The notes: generated by a model from the letters alone, not told the origin. A DNA stretch of 64,000 nucleotides from Acinetobacter haemolyticus (GCF_900406815.1 NZ_OVCN01000016.1:1-64000), one strand, 5' to 3'. Shown: positions 8,301 through 17,740, counted from the stretch's first letter. Program-made: numbers and translations.

Positions 8301-11300
8301 AATCACCAAGGTACCGTAAGTACCATCTATGGTTGTTCCACCTTCTACAACCGCTACACCATTTACCATACTGACAACGGTGGTATCTGTAATAACATCA
8401 ACTTCACCATCAATACCAGCATCAGTAATGACGTTACCTTCAGCGGCTATCACTTCATAACCACCAATTTGCGATTGATCGTAAAGATCAGCAGTTCCTG
8501 ACAAGGTGCCAAGTAATCCTACACCAAGCAATCCATCAAAGGCCATGAAGGCACGGTATTGTCCCTCTTCAAGTCCATCAACAGTTACTGTCGTACCACC
8601 GAACAATGACAAGCTCAACAAATCAGCTTGACCTGGGCCAGTCACCGCAGTCCATTGTCCTGTTGCTTCATCGAATTTTTGAAGGACAAGTACATAGTCT
8701 GCTAATGCATCTGCACTAATTAATGCACTGTAATTGAACGTCATATCACCTGTATGACCTTCATCAATCGTGAAGCCAATGCCTGCAGAACCAAGCTGTA
8801 GATCCAGTCCTGCTAGAGAAGCGAGTAACAAGTAAGTATGACTACCGACTGAAACATCATCTCCAACTTGCAACGGTAAAGCATTAACGAATGCATCATC
8901 GACATTATCGAATGCAATCAAAGGTGGTGTTATATCCACCACTGCTGTCGCTGGGTCTGAGGTGTTGCCTGCTGGGTCAGTTGCAACCGCAGTCACTTCG
9001 TCGCCATCTACCAAGTTGCCTGGGTTTGGAACGCTCCAGTTACCATCTGCGTCAACAACCGCTTCTGCTTCGCTGCCGTCTGGGAAGGTTACTGTGACTG
9101 TAGTGCCTGGCTCTGCTGTACCCGTAATCGGATCAGTGCCATTCACTGGATCAATCACTGGTGCAGCTGGTGCAACGGTGTCGATCGTGATGGTTCCTGT
9201 GGTGCTGCCTTCGTTGCCGGCTGCATCTGTCGCAGTCACGGTCACTTCGTGATCACCGTCTGCAAGTGCTGCAACAACATCGTCTGCAAGTGTCCAGGTG
9301 CCATCGCCATTGTTCACTGCATCGTAGTCAACGCCATCAATGGTCACCACTACTGTCGCTTCTGGATCGTCAATCGTACCTGTCAATTCAGGTGTATTGT
9401 CGTTCGTCACCACTTCATCCAAGGTCACCACTGGTGCTGATGTATCCACCACTGCTGTCGCTGGGTCTGAGGTGTTGCCTGCTGGGTCAGTTGCAACCGC
9501 AGTCACTTCGTCGCCATCTACCAAGTTGCCTGGGTTTGGAACGCTCCAGTTACCATCTGCGTCAACAACCGCTTCTGCTTCGCTGCCGTCTGGGAAGGTT
9601 ACTGTGACTGTAGTGCCTGGCTCTGCTGTACCCGTAATCGGATCAGTGCCATTCACTGGATCAATCACTGGTGCAGCTGGTGCAACGGTGTCGATCGTGA
9701 TGGTTCCTGTGGTGCTGCCTTCGTTGCCGGCTGCATCTGTCGCAGTCACGGTCACTTCGTGATCACCGTCTGCAAGTGCTGCAACAACATCGTCTGCAAG
9801 TGTCCAGGTGCCATCGCCATTGTTCACTGCATCGTAGTCAACGCCATCAATGGTCACCACAATAGTTGCTGTTGGACTATCTACAGTACCTGTTAATTCT
9901 GGTGTGCTGTCATTTGTCACAATCGTATCAAGGGTGACTTCAATATCAGAATCTGAGTCAGAGTCTGAATCGCTGTCTGAATCTGAATCACTGTCTGAGT
10001 CAGAGTCCGAATCACTGTCTGAATCTGAATCTGAATCGCTGTCTGAATCTGAGTCGCTGTCTGAGTCAGAGTCTGAATCGCTGTCTGAGTCAGAGTCGCT
10101 ATCTGAGTCAGAGTCGGAATCGCTGTCTGAATCTGAATCGCTATCTGAGTCAGAGTCTGAGTCGCTGTCTGAATCTGAATCACTGTCTGAATCTGAATCA
10201 CTGTCTGAGTCAGAGTCTGAATCACTGTCTGAATCTGAATCGCTGTCTGAGTCAGAGTCGCTATCTGAGTCAGAGTCTGAATCGCTGTCTGAATCTGAGT
10301 CGGAATCTGAATCGCTATCTGAGTCAGAGTCTGAGTCGCTGTCTGAGTCAGAGTCCGAATCACTGTCTGAATCTGAATCTGAGTCGCTGTCTGAGTCAGA
10401 GTCGCTATCTGAGTCGCTATCTGAGTCAGAGTCTGAATCTGAGTCGCTGTCTGAATCTGAGTCGCTGTCTGAGTCAGAGTCTGAATCTGAGTCGCTGTCT
10501 GAATCTGAGTCGCTGTCTGAATCTGAGTCGCTATCTGAGTCAGAGTCTGAATCGCTGTCTGAGTCAGAGTCGCTATCTGAGTCAGAGTCGGAATCGCTGT
10601 CTGAGTCAGAGTCGCTATCTGAGTCAGAGTCGGAATCGCTGTCTGAATCTGAATCGCTATCTGAGTCAGAGTCTGAGTCGCTGTCTGAATCTGAGTCTGA
10701 GTCGCTATCTGAGTCGCTATCTGAGTCAGAGTCTGAATCACTGTCTGAATCTGAATCACTGTCAGAGTCTGAATCGCTGTCAGAGTCAGAGTCTGAATCA
10801 CTGTCTGAGTCTGAATCACTGTCTGAGTCAGAGTCCGAATCACTGTCTGAATCTGAGTCAGAATCACTGTCTGAATCACTGTCTGAATCTGAGTCTGAGT
10901 CTGAATCGCTGTCTGAATCTGAGTCAGAATCACTGTCTGAGTCAGAGTCTGAATCACTGTCTGAATCTGAATCGCTGTCTGAATCTGAATCGCTGTCTGA
11001 ATCTGAGTCGCTATCCGCGTCAGAATCACTCTCGTCATTGTTACGGTTTTTACTTCCACCGCCACTTGCTGCTGCAATAATTCCACCCGCTACAAGCGGA
11101 ACTCCCCAAAGCCAAGGGCTTATACCCCCATCTTGATAAAGTAATGGTGTAATTGAATCGATAGGTTGAAAAACGGCATCCGAAACAGGTGCCTGAACTG
11201 CAGGAGGGATTGCAACAGGAGTCTCTTCTAAATAAACAGCGGCCTCCATGTCTGGTTCAACATCGGCGTCGGCATCCGCATCTGAATCAGCATCCGCATC

Positions 11301-11603
11301 TGAATCACTTTCAGCATCTTTGAATCGCGCCCAGATCAGCTTCCCATCTTGCCCTTGAAAAACCAAGCTATTGTCAAGGTTTTGATTATTATCATTCGCA
11401 AAGAAGTTCTGAATGACAATTTGTTCTCCATTTTTTAGAAAAACAACTGCATTAGTTCCATCTCTTTTGACTTGTGCCACATCCTCAATAGACACTTTTA
11501 TCAGCACGACGGCTGGTTGAGAGGGAGATAATGCTGTGGTGCTATCCGTAGTATTTAAAAGCGTTTTATGGCTTTCCTTGGAAATTATTTGTATTTCAGA
11601 CAT
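5307..11603 (-). CDS. Giant SD-repeat, Bap-like, type I-secreted adhesin
   Basis: A 2098-residue acidic surface protein. In order: a Bap-type N-terminal prefix (1-98); a short Asp-Ala/Ser tract (99-114); a hydrophobic, glycine-rich segment (161-180) ending AAASGGGS; an almost uninterrupted Ser-Asp dipeptide tract (~191-553); two tandem copies of a 170-residue Ig-like pair (~555-895); three ~273-residue repeats with the motif [11 protein letters not shown]; a diverged fourth unit; and a C-terminal ~140-residue region with RTX-like [20 protein letters not shown] repeats ending NNQLLF, typical of type I secretion substrates. It has no Sec signal peptide and no LPXTG. ATG 11603 is chosen because GAGGAA lies 5-10 bases upstream; the TTG at 11618 overlaps that ribosome-binding site. 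Inferred role: adhesion and biofilm formation, with SD repeats likely glycosylated by the neighbouring glycosyltransferase. No secretion ABC transporter is in the window. Confidence 0.93.
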   Translation of the reverse strand: MSEIQIISKESHKTLLNTTDSTTALSPSQPAVVLIKVSIEDVAQVKRDGTNAVVFLKNGEQIVIQNFFANDNNQNLDNSLVFQGQDGKLIWARFKDAESDSDADADSDADADADVEPDMEAAVYLEETPVAIPPAVQAPVSDAVFQPIDSITPLLYQDGGISPWLWGVPLVAGGIIAAASGGGSKNRNNDESDSDADSDSDSDSDSDSDSDSDSDSDSDSDSDSDSDSDSDSDSDSDSDSDSDSDSDSDSDSDSDSDSDSDSDSDSDSDSDSDSDSDSDSDSDSDSDSDSDSDSDSDSDSDSDSDSDSDSDSDSDSDSDSDSDSDSDSDSDSDSDSDSDSDSDSDSDSDSDSDSDSDSDSDSDSDSDSDSDSDSDSDSDSDSDSDSDSDSDSDSDSDSDSDSDSDSDSDSDSDSDSDSDSDSDSDSDSDSDSDSDSDSDSDSDSDSDSDSDSDSDSDSDSDSDSDSDSDSDSDSDSDSDSDSDSDSDSDSDSDSDSDSDSDSDSDSDSDSDSDSDSDSDSDSDSDSDSDSDSDSDSDSDSDSDSDSDSDSDSDIEVTLDTIVTNDSTPELTGTVDSPTATIVVTIDGVDYDAVNNGDGTWTLADDVVAALADGDHEVTVTATDAAGNEGSTTGTITIDTVAPAAPVIDPVNGTDPITGTAEPGTTVTVTFPDGSEAEAVVDADGNWSVPNPGNLVDGDEVTAVATDPAGNTSDPATAVVDTSAPVVTLDEVVTNDNTPELTGTIDDPEATVVVTIDGVDYDAVNNGDGTWTLADDVVAALADGDHEVTVTATDAAGNEGSTTGTITIDTVAPAAPVIDPVNGTDPITGTAEPGTTVTVTFPDGSEAEAVVDADGNWSVPNPGNLVDGDEVTAVATDPAGNTSDPATAVVDITPPLIAFDNVDDAFVNALPLQVGDDVSVGSHTYLLLASLAGLDLQLGSAGIGFTIDEGHTGDMTFNYSALISADALADYVLVLQKFDEATGQWTAVTGPGQADLLSLSLFGGTTVTVDGLEEGQYRAFMAFDGLLGVGLLGTLSGTADLYDQSQIGGYEVIAAEGNVITDAGIDGEVDVITDTTVVSMVNGVAVVEGGTTIDGTYGTLVINPDGSYTYTPFSGDAGLGQVDPFVYTLFDPVTGQSANATLYLHIDSDDVDMTWNPADPSQPATVDIVASDDLNVAEINPQALLVGDNVPAGSHTYLLLASLGGLDLQLGSAGINFTVDEGHTGDMTFNYSALISADALADYVLVLQKFDEATGQWVAASGPGQADLLSLALFGGSTITVDGLEEGQYRAFMAFDGLLGVGLLGTLSATMDLYDQSQIGGYEVVAASGNVITDAGIDGNADVTTPFTTVSSVNGVAVAAGGTTIDGTYGTLVINPDGSYTYTPFSGDAGLGQVDQFTYTLSDPIGGANAASATLYFHIDSNAVDMTWNPADPSQPATVDIVASDDLNVAEINPQALLVGDNVPAGSHTYLLLASLGGLDLQLGSAGINFTVDEGHTGDMTFNYSALISADALADYVLVLQKFDEATGQWVAANGPGQADLLSLALFGGSTITVDGLEEGQYRAFMAFDGLLGLGLLGTLSATMDLYDQSQIGGYEVVAASGNVITDAGIDGNADVTTPFTTVSSVNGVAVVAGGTTIDGTYGTLVINPNGSYTYTPFNDVTGLGQVDQFTYTLSDPIGGANAASATLYFHIDSSVVDMTWNPADPSEPAAFTFVATDDVDTASLVMVNEVDNNYFNASASLLGILATTQTYTSGTFTLGSNMDASGLITVNSLATAGTVNLNLNLQMNVGGVWTTVANDSYSGIISLLGTLVSLDLSTLDLAAGTYRIQTTMQQPLFGGLAALVGINTDVNVTYLDQYVVSNTIEAEGNIFGNDSTGSTFTQLQVTDANGNVIDVSYGTVIQGLYGNLVISANGDYTYTPTSNTTGGSESFSYTLTHLNGDTATATLNINVGYTIQGSTGNDIITDSAGDDLIYAGAGNDTINTANGGSDTLIFDLLNAANGTGGNGQDTWENFHVGDTSIDGEADKIDISELLIGYAGDGSEASLSAYVNVSFNGTDTIISIDRDGGAGVHSSTELLTLKNVDTSLEELLQNNQLLF
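6470..8935 (-). repeat. Three tandem ~819-bp (273-residue) adhesin repeats
   Basis: Units share [11 protein letters not shown], the stretch around [40 protein letters not shown] and [19 protein letters not shown]. The offset between the second and third copies is 819 bp (for example 7261 against 8080). These two copies are nearly identical; the one nearest the Ig-like region has diverged. A shorter, more diverged unit follows at ~5770-6470. Confidence 0.88.
8935..9350 (-). repeat. Perfect 416-bp direct repeat, copy 1 (Ig-like)
   Basis: Line-by-line comparison shows identity to 9445-9860 at an offset of exactly 510 bp (170 codons). It encodes most of one Ig-like pair (motifs [20 protein letters not shown] and [17 protein letters not shown]). 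The identity at synonymous sites implies a recent duplication or gene-conversion event within the adhesin gene. Confidence 0.92.
9445..9860 (-). repeat. Perfect 416-bp direct repeat, copy 2 (Ig-like)
   Basis: Second copy of the repeat at 8935-9350. The copies diverge just past 9860, where the sequence enters the Ig-like strand nearest the SD tract. Confidence 0.92.
9945..11033 (-). repeat. Ser-Asp dipeptide-encoding tandem repeat
   Basis: About 360 codons encoding (SD)n. The 6-bp unit GAYTCN is organised in a higher order: an AGY serine codon appears every third or fourth Ser, giving 18-bp units (GAYTCNGAYTCNGAYAGY) and 24-bp units, with an occasional 12-bp unit. Both Asp codons and TCA, TCT, TCC, TCG and AGY Ser codons are mixed. 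The tract also leaves long open frames on both strands by chance. Confidence 0.95.
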
Positions 11604-11977
11604 GGTCTTGTTCCTCAATTATAATTCATTAGTTTTCAACTGCTTATCGATTCAAGTGTTAAGCTTTCGCGTAATTATTTCTGTTTTGATTAGGTACAGT
11701 TATCAGCTCTACTCTAAACCAATTCAAATTAATGTTAAATAGCCCACACAAAATTCTAGTAATGTATGATAGTGCAAAATAAATAAAAACTTCCAAGCTT
11801 TTATTTTTCAATATTTTTTTATTTAAGGGTTTATTTTTGGTTACATTTATGCATCAATCTCCATTAAAAGTGTTTTAAATTTTATTTAATAAAATAAGAT
11901 TCAAGTGATTTCATCAGCATTCCATTTTTCAATATATGACTGAAATAAAATGCTAAATCATTTACCTAAAACAATCG
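11604..11977. other. AT-rich intergenic region upstream of the adhesin gene
   Basis: Very AT-rich and without a credible gene. It must hold the adhesin promoter (minus strand). A weak AT-only inverted repeat (AAATAAAA / TTTTATTT) lies around 11779-11804 and could help end the antiporter transcript. No confident -35/-10 pair can be called. Confidence 0.5.
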
Positions 11978-13477
11978 TTAAAAATTATCAGGATTTTCCA
12001 AACGTCTCACCTCTTCTCTCTTATTTGGATGATGCATTGTTGCAACACCATCTTCAGTTTTTTGATCTAATAGTACCTCTGGATTATAAATTGTTATTGT
12101 TTCTTGACCTAAATTATCCTCTCCTACGATGTATTTAAACCCTCTTCGATTCATTTTATTACATAACTGCTGATAAAGACCTTTTAAGCCAGTTTTTGCT
12201 TCATTCGGGTTGTAATAAAAGGCATTCATTACTGTTGGCAAACCTAAGCCACATATTACTCCTGATAACAAGACACTGATAAATGTATATCCAATCAGAA
12301 TACTACTGTATGCACTTAGTGCAGGTATATTTGCAACAGCTAAAATCAACGCAAGAGAAATCCCCCCTCGCACACCACCCCAAGATAAAATTGTTAAACT
12401 ACCGTTATAACTTTTCTTCCTAAACGATGGAAAAGCTGAGAAAGCAAGAAAATTAGCAGCAAAACGGGACAGATGAAGAATAATGAAAGCAATAATGCCA
12501 CCAATAATCAGATTGGCACTCAAGTCTAAAATAAACAACTCCAAACCAATCAGTGTAAATAAGAATGAGTTAATAATTCCTTCTACCGTATGCCAAAAAT
12601 GATTCACCTCACGTATTTCACGTTGCTCACGGAATTCTTGCCATTTATTTCCAACAATCAAACCGCCAATAACACAAGCGATAGGCGCTGAAGCATGTGC
12701 AAATAAAGCAACCAGATAAGAGCCACTTGCCAGTAGAGCCGTCGTCAAAATTAACGACTCCATTTCATGCTTGCCGCGCAACAGACGTAAGATCCCAAAG
12801 CCAAATGCGAAACCGATGATGACAGCAACAAAGATTTCATACAGTAAGGTTTCTAATGTAGAGATCAATGAAAAATGCTCACCTTGGATTACATTAAGCA
12901 AAGTCATAAATAGTGCAATACACATTGCATCATTAAATAAAGATTCACCTTCGAGTTTAACCATTAAATGATGAGGTGCACGTATAGAACTAAGTACTGC
13001 TTTAATACCAATAGGATCTGTTGCCCCAAGTGCAGCACCAAGTAACAGTAACACTGTGATCGGGACAGGATATCCAACTATCCATTGAAATATATATAGC
13101 AGTCCAGCATAAAAACCCGCACAAAGCACTAACGCAATCGTTGCTAAAATACCAATTGGTTTCCAGTAATTCTTTAAATCTGATATTTTGAATTTTAATG
13201 CTGATGAAGTCAGAATAAAGCAGATCACACCATTAATCAGAAAATCATAAAAATCAATGTCACGAACTGCTGCTTCGATATTTTGAATATTAATCGTAAT
13301 AAATTGATTGCCATGCAGCAAGCTTGCTCCCCACTGCAATATAAAGACAAAAATTGCAGATACAATAGGCACACCAATCGCTTGCGGAAAACCTAATATT
13401 CGTTTATTGAAAATCGTGGTTGCAATGGATAATGCAAAAATGACCGTTAATGCTTGTAAAAGAAAGTAATTACCCAT
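11978..13477 (-). CDS. CPA1-family Na+/H+ antiporter
   Basis: A 499-residue inner-membrane protein with about twelve hydrophobic segments between residues ~5 and 415 and a cytoplasmic tail of ~80 residues. Family motifs are present: ATDPIG near 152-157, which carries the ion-binding Asp, and EGESLFND at 176-183, the CPA1 signature. It should exchange external protons for cytoplasmic sodium (or potassium), serving pH and salt homeostasis. It resembles NhaP-type proteins, but the exact subfamily cannot be fixed here. ATG 13477 has AAGAGG upstream. The gene stands alone on the minus strand, with 129 bp to the metallopeptidase gene upstream. Confidence 0.9.
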   Translation of the reverse strand: MGNYFLLQALTVIFALSIATTIFNKRILGFPQAIGVPIVSAIFVFILQWGASLLHGNQFITINIQNIEAAVRDIDFYDFLINGVICFILTSSALKFKISDLKNYWKPIGILATIALVLCAGFYAGLLYIFQWIVGYPVPITVLLLLGAALGATDPIGIKAVLSSIRAPHHLMVKLEGESLFNDAMCIALFMTLLNVIQGEHFSLISTLETLLYEIFVAVIIGFAFGFGILRLLRGKHEMESLILTTALLASGSYLVALFAHASAPIACVIGGLIVGNKWQEFREQREIREVNHFWHTVEGIINSFLFTLIGLELFILDLSANLIIGGIIAFIILHLSRFAANFLAFSAFPSFRKKSYNGSLTILSWGGVRGGISLALILAVANIPALSAYSSILIGYTFISVLLSGVICGLGLPTVMNAFYYNPNEAKTGLKGLYQQLCNKMNRRGFKYIVGEDNLGQETITIYNPEVLLDQKTEDGVATMHHPNKREEVRRLENPDNF

Positions 13478-13606
13478 ACAACCTCTTTATTTTTTTGAGT
13501 ATCTAAAAACATAGTGCATCAGTTAAAAAATAACGTTAAAAGATATTATTATTTTCTTTAAGTCTCTCCACTTTTTTTAATAGAAAAATCCACAATTAGA
13601 TTCATC

Positions 13607-14497
13607 TTATGCAAACGTATTGCATTGATTTACGTCACCTGACTTCAATCCCACTTGAAACCAATGCATACGCTGTTCACTCGTACCATGTGTAAAACTA
13701 TCAGGTACAACTTGCCCAGTTGCTCGACGCTGCAAATAATCATCACCGATTTTTTTAGCAGCATCCATTGCTTCTTCAATATCACCTTGTTCTAGGAATT
13801 GGGTGCGTTGATGGTTTTTATTTGCCCAAATTCCCGCAAAACAATCTGCTTGTAATTCCAAGCGGACAGAAAGTTGGTTACCTTGTGTTTGGTTAACTTG
13901 AGCCCGTGCTTGTTGCACTTGACCGGAAATTCCTAATAAATTTTGAATATGATGTCCAACCTCATGTGCAATCACATAGGCTTGTGCAAAGTCACCAGCT
14001 TGATCTTGGCGAGAAAGCTCAGTTTGATTTTTCTCACCAGAAATACCCATTTGTTGGCGCATATCTCTGAAGAAGGAAGTATCAATATATACTTTTTGAT
14101 CTGCTGGACAATAAAATGGCCCCATTGCAGCCTGAGCAGTTCCGCACCCCGATCTAACTACACCATTAAATAGTACAAGTCGTGGCGGCTGATAAGTCGA
14201 CCCCAATTGCTGAAAAATAGGCGTCCATGTATCTTCAGTATCAGCTAGTATAGTCCCCACAAAATCACCCACCTCTTTCTGTTCAGCGGTTAAATTTTGT
14301 GGTGCTGAAGCCTGTTGAGAAGATTGAGAGTTCGTCACCGCTTGAGTCGCTTGATAAGCTTGTTGAGGATCTACCCCAAAAAACTTCCATGCAACAAAAG
14401 CAACAATTAACCCCAATATGCTAATACCACCAGCTTTTGCTCCACCACCGCGACGATCTTCAACATTGGTACTGACACGACGACCTTTCCAACGCAT
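13607..14497 (-). CDS. ypfJ: YpfJ-family neutral zinc metallopeptidase
   Basis: A 296-residue protein with a short basic N-terminus, one membrane segment (~24-40), a Gln/Ser-rich linker (~45-70) and a zinc-peptidase domain. The HEXXH motif HEVGHH lies at 178-183, and a downstream LELQADCFAG supplies the likely third zinc ligand. Family members (KPN_02809/YpfJ) are poorly characterised membrane-anchored proteases; the substrate is unknown. ATG 14497 has GAGAGG upstream. The DUF808 gene ends 37 bp further upstream on the same strand, so the two may be co-transcribed. Confidence 0.88.
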   Translation of the reverse strand: MRWKGRRVSTNVEDRRGGGAKAGGISILGLIVAFVAWKFFGVDPQQAYQATQAVTNSQSSQQASAPQNLTAEQKEVGDFVGTILADTEDTWTPIFQQLGSTYQPPRLVLFNGVVRSGCGTAQAAMGPFYCPADQKVYIDTSFFRDMRQQMGISGEKNQTELSRQDQAGDFAQAYVIAHEVGHHIQNLLGISGQVQQARAQVNQTQGNQLSVRLELQADCFAGIWANKNHQRTQFLEQGDIEEAMDAAKKIGDDYLQRRATGQVVPDSFTHGTSEQRMHWFQVGLKSGDVNQCNTFA

Positions 14498-14534
14498 GAC
14501 TACCTCTCTTCATTATAATGATGACGGTTTATTT

Positions 14535-15458
14535 TTATTTAGATGCTTTTGACCATACTTTTTGTATCAGTCCTACCACAAGCAATACAATAACCCCAGC
14601 GATAAATCCAATACCAAGGTTGATTAAGGTTGGTGTTAATGCACCAATAATAGAACCAAAACTTGGGATTAACTCCAAATGATCAACCGTTTCCTCGGTA
14701 AAATGATGTAACAAAGGGATCGTGTGAGTAATAATACCCCCACCTACTAAAAACATTGCTACAGTTCCCACTACAGATAATGTTTTCATAAGAATCGGAG
14801 CAAAAGCAAGTAAGCCACGTCCTACTTTATTTTTAAATTCTGAAGCTTGCTGAGTTAGATACAAACCTAAATCATCAATCTTGACAATCATCGCAACAAA
14901 ACCATAAACACCAATTGTCATCGCAATCGCAATAACACTTAATACAGCTACTTTAGTCATAAATGCTGCAGCCGCAACAGTACCCAACGAAATCACAACA
15001 ATTTCAGCAGATAAAATGAAGTCTGTGCGTATCGCACCTTTCACTTTTTCTTTTTCAAATTTTACTAAATCAACCTCTACTGCTTCTAGATCGGCACTTG
15101 CTTCTTCGGCAGTTTTTGCTTTTTTGTGATGTAGCATGTGCACCACTTTTTCTACACCTTCATAACAAAGGAACAAGCCACCAATCATCAATAAGGGATT
15201 GATTAGCCAAGGCGCAACTACACTAATTAACAATGCTAATGGAACAAGGATAAGTTTATTAACAAATGATCCTTTAGCAACACTCCAAACTACAGGTAAC
15301 TCTCGCTCTGATCGTACACCGCTCACCTGCTGTGCATTCAAAGCCAAATCATCACCTAAGACACCTGCCGTTTTTTTTGCAGCCATTTTACTCATTACCG
15401 CAACATCATCTAATACGGTTGCGATGTCATCGAGCAACATTAATAAACCACTTGCCAT
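14535..15458 (-). CDS. yedI: DUF808 / YedI-family inner-membrane protein
   Basis: A 307-residue protein that starts [20 protein letters not shown], a pattern diagnostic of DUF808 (E. coli YedI). Hydrophobic segments lie at roughly 70-105, 145-190, 205-245 and 270-300, with a charged loop (~112-140) between. The function is not established. ATG 15458 has AGGACAAG upstream. It is divergent from trpS across a 174-bp AT-rich region that must carry both promoters. Length is normal for the family. Confidence 0.88.
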   Translation of the reverse strand: MASGLLMLLDDIATVLDDVAVMSKMAAKKTAGVLGDDLALNAQQVSGVRSERELPVVWSVAKGSFVNKLILVPLALLISVVAPWLINPLLMIGGLFLCYEGVEKVVHMLHHKKAKTAEEASADLEAVEVDLVKFEKEKVKGAIRTDFILSAEIVVISLGTVAAAAFMTKVAVLSVIAIAMTIGVYGFVAMIVKIDDLGLYLTQQASEFKNKVGRGLLAFAPILMKTLSVVGTVAMFLVGGGIITHTIPLLHHFTEETVDHLELIPSFGSIIGALTPTLINLGIGFIAGVIVLLVVGLIQKVWSKASK

Positions 15459-15632
15459 ATTCTTGTCCTAATCTTAATTTGTATTTATCTATCCTATTGT
15501 AGAATTGCTTTAATGATTCACAAGAATATTTTTGAGAAAAAAAGTTAAAGCAATCGCTGACGAAAATTTTTTATTTCCCGTACAATAATGCCAATCTTAT
15601 ATTGATGAAATCACTAAATCTTGGAACATAAC

Positions 15633-16646
15633 ATGAGTAATGCTGATCATCGCCCAATTATTTTGACAGGCGACCGCCCTACTGGCCAACTTCACCTCGG
15701 ACATTTTGTCGGTTCATTACGCTCTCGTGTAGGTTTACAAGACAGTCATCACCAACACCTGCTTTTGGCTGATGCTCAAGCACTTACAGATAATGCTGAT
15801 AACCCAGATAAAGTTCGCAATAATATTTTACAAGTTGCATTAGATTACTTAGCAGTTGGAATCGACCCAACCAAGACAACCATTTGTGTACAATCATGCT
15901 TACCGGCGCTCAATGAGCTGACCATGATCTACCTTAACTATGTTACCGTGGCGCGTTTAGAACGAAATCCGACAGTAAAAGCGGAAATTCAATTACGTAA
16001 TTTTGAGCGTGATATCCCAGCAGGTTTCTTATGTTATCCAATCGCACAAGCAGCAGACATTACTGCATTTAAAGCAACTGTTGTTCCTGTGGGTGAAGAT
16101 CAACTGCCAATGATTGAACAGACAAACGAAGTTGTACGTCGTGTGAATCGTCAAATTGGGCACGATTTATTACCCGAATGTAAGGCACTCTTATCAAATA
16201 TGGCGCGTTTACCAGGTTTTGATGGTAAAGCAAAAATGTCGAAATCATTGGGCAATACCATTGTATTAAATGCTTCTGATAAAGATATTAAGAAAGCTGT
16301 AAATGCAATGTATACGGATCCAAATCATTTACGTATCGAAGATCCAGGTCAAGTGGAAGGCAATATTGTATTTACCTACCTTGATGCTTTTGATCCAAAT
16401 AAACAAGAGGTTGAAGAATTAAAAGCACATTATCGTCGTGGTGGTTTAGGTGATGGTGCTGTGAAAAAGCGTTTAGAAGGCATTTTAAAAGAATTAATCG
16501 AACCAATCCGTGATCGTCGTGCTGAACTTGAGAAAGACCCAGATTACATCATGGATATTCTCAAGCAAGGTACGGAAAAATGTCGCGATATTACACAACA
16601 AACTTTAGATGAAGTTAAATCAGGACTAGGTTTATTTAAATTCTGA
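15633..16646 (+). CDS. trpS: Tryptophanyl-tRNA synthetase
   Basis: Class I aminoacyl-tRNA synthetase that charges tRNA-Trp. The HIGH-type motif is HLGH (residues 21-24) inside TGQLHLGHFVGSLR, and the KMSKS motif is AKMSKSLGNT near 190. It is 337 residues long, usual for bacterial TrpS. The ATG at 15633 is preferred over an upstream in-frame TTG (15621) because TTGGAA serves as the ribosome-binding site. A strong terminator follows directly, so this is a single-gene unit. Confidence 0.96.
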   Translation: MSNADHRPIILTGDRPTGQLHLGHFVGSLRSRVGLQDSHHQHLLLADAQALTDNADNPDKVRNNILQVALDYLAVGIDPTKTTICVQSCLPALNELTMIYLNYVTVARLERNPTVKAEIQLRNFERDIPAGFLCYPIAQAADITAFKATVVPVGEDQLPMIEQTNEVVRRVNRQIGHDLLPECKALLSNMARLPGFDGKAKMSKSLGNTIVLNASDKDIKKAVNAMYTDPNHLRIEDPGQVEGNIVFTYLDAFDPNKQEVEELKAHYRRGGLGDGAVKKRLEGILKELIEPIRDRRAELEKDPDYIMDILKQGTEKCRDITQQTLDEVKSGLGLFKF

Positions 16647-16667
16647 TTTAGCTTGGTATAAATCAAT

Positions 16668-16691
16668 AAAGCCCATTTTTGGGCTTTTTTT
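16668..16691 (+). terminator. Rho-independent terminator of trpS
   Basis: Stem AAAGCCC / GGGCTTT (16668-16674 and 16681-16687) with an ATTTTT loop and a T-run to 16691. Confidence 0.92.
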
Positions 16692-16764
16692 ATTGTAAAT
16701 ATTTGATTTCAGTCTCATTTTAGAACTATCACAAAAAATCAAAAACTAACACTTTTTGTCACTT

Positions 16765-16943
16765 ATTAACATGTATTAACAGTAATTAACACGAATATGC
16801 ATGAACTAGTTCAAGGTTTTAAATAATATAGCGCTGTAGATTAGCAAACACTAATCTTATGACATTTCTCCTTTTCAACCGAAACTGTTTTATGCAGATT
16901 CGTTGTTCAACGCAATGATCACCCCAATCATTGCGTTTTTTTT
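16765..16943 (+). ncRNA. Candidate small RNA, Aar-like by position
   Basis: A stretch without a credible ORF that ends in an independent, strong terminator (16909-16943) although trpS already has its own terminator at 16668-16691. A terminated transcript must therefore start in between. The A. baylyi sRNA Aar (about 180 nt, linked to amino-acid metabolism) is described from memory as lying between trpS and sucD, which is the same neighbourhood. The 5' end given here is only a length-based guess; a possible -10 TAATAT near 16825 would give a shorter RNA of ~110 nt. Confidence 0.5.
16909..16943 (+). terminator. Rho-independent terminator of the candidate sRNA
   Basis: Perfect 11-bp stem AACGCAATGAT / ATCATTGCGTT (16909-16919 and 16927-16937), loop CACCCCA, followed by T to 16943. 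Confidence 0.9.
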
Positions 16944-17061
16944 CGCTTATAATATTGTGATTAATATCAGTTGAAATTATTCTGGCTTAGATTTATCTTA
17001 TAACTGTTTTATTTATATAAAAATCTATTAAATATTTCAAAAAGAAATAAGAGTAATTTCA

Positions 17062-17706
17062 ATGATTCTTGATCTCCTTACGCATCCTTCAAATTCTATT
17101 TTTAGTATTGCGCTGCTGTTATGTCTATGTATTGGTGTACTTGAAATTATCCTACTGTTACTCGGGGGCAGTTCGAGTTTTTTTGAGCAATTTTTGCCAG
17201 ATAGTTTATCTGATGTAAATCATGCAGATGTCTCTATTGAACATTCAAACAATGTTTTTATTCAATTTCTTGAATGGCTCTATCTAGGCAAAGTCCCATT
17301 ACTCATTTGGTTAATTATCTTCTTAGCAGCTTATGGATTAACTGGCTTAATTATTCAGGATATTCTATATCACCTGACTGGGCTTTATTTTTCAGCATGG
17401 TTGATCGCTCCTGCAAGCTTTTTCCTATGTATGCCGATCGTTCGTTTTAGCGCTAAATTGGTCGCAAAGATAATTCCTAAAGATGAAACTACAGCAATTT
17501 ATAGTGATGATTTAATCGGTCTCACCGCACACATTATTTTAGGGGATGCAAAACCTAATTCCCCTGCTCAAGCCAAGGTGAAAGATCAACATGGTCAGAC
17601 ACATTATGTCTTGGTTGAACCAGAACTTGATACTATCTTTTATCAAGGCCAAGACGTTATTTTAACGCAAAAAACCAAAATTGGCTTTCAAGCCATTGCG
17701 ACATAA
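17062..17706 (+). CDS. yqiJ: YqiJ-like membrane protein (NfeD/OB-fold partner of flotillin)
   Basis: A 214-residue protein with hydrophobic segments at about 14-35, 75-100 and 105-130, followed by a soluble C-terminal part (~145-210) with OB-fold-like beta pattern (GLTAHIILGDAKPN, AKVKDQHGQTHYVLVEP). This is the architecture of YqiJ and NfeD-type proteins, which are encoded beside flotillins and are thought to work with them in membrane microdomains. It sits 34 bp upstream of the flotillin gene on the same strand. ATG 17062 has AATAAGAG upstream. Confidence 0.82.
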   Translation: MILDLLTHPSNSIFSIALLLCLCIGVLEIILLLLGGSSSFFEQFLPDSLSDVNHADVSIEHSNNVFIQFLEWLYLGKVPLLIWLIIFLAAYGLTGLIIQDILYHLTGLYFSAWLIAPASFFLCMPIVRFSAKLVAKIIPKDETTAIYSDDLIGLTAHIILGDAKPNSPAQAKVKDQHGQTHYVLVEPELDTIFYQGQDVILTQKTKIGFQAIAT

Positions 17707-17740
17707 TCTTTTTAAAAGTGTTTACATAGAGGGTTTTTAA

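Noticed and set aside
8891..9762. Plus-strand open frames over the Ig-like repeats
   Set aside because: Duplicated shadow frames of the adhesin (the same peptide appears twice, following the 510-bp repeat), without ribosome-binding sites.
9945..11033. CRISPR array
   Set aside because: The repeat units are contiguous 6/18/24-bp coding repeats with no spacers.
9917..11086. Long minus-strand frame of Thr-Gln-Ile repeats within the SD tract
   Set aside because: Out-of-frame reading of the same 6-bp repeat; the SD frame is continuous with real domains on both sides.
9850..11136. Long plus-strand open frame of Ser-Glu/Leu repeats antisense to the adhesin
   Set aside because: It is the mirror of the SD repeat, in which GAYTCN read on the other strand avoids stops; no ribosome-binding site or family feature.
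11604..11618. TTG 11618 as the adhesin start
   Set aside because: The TTG overlaps the GAGGAA ribosome-binding site that serves ATG 11603.
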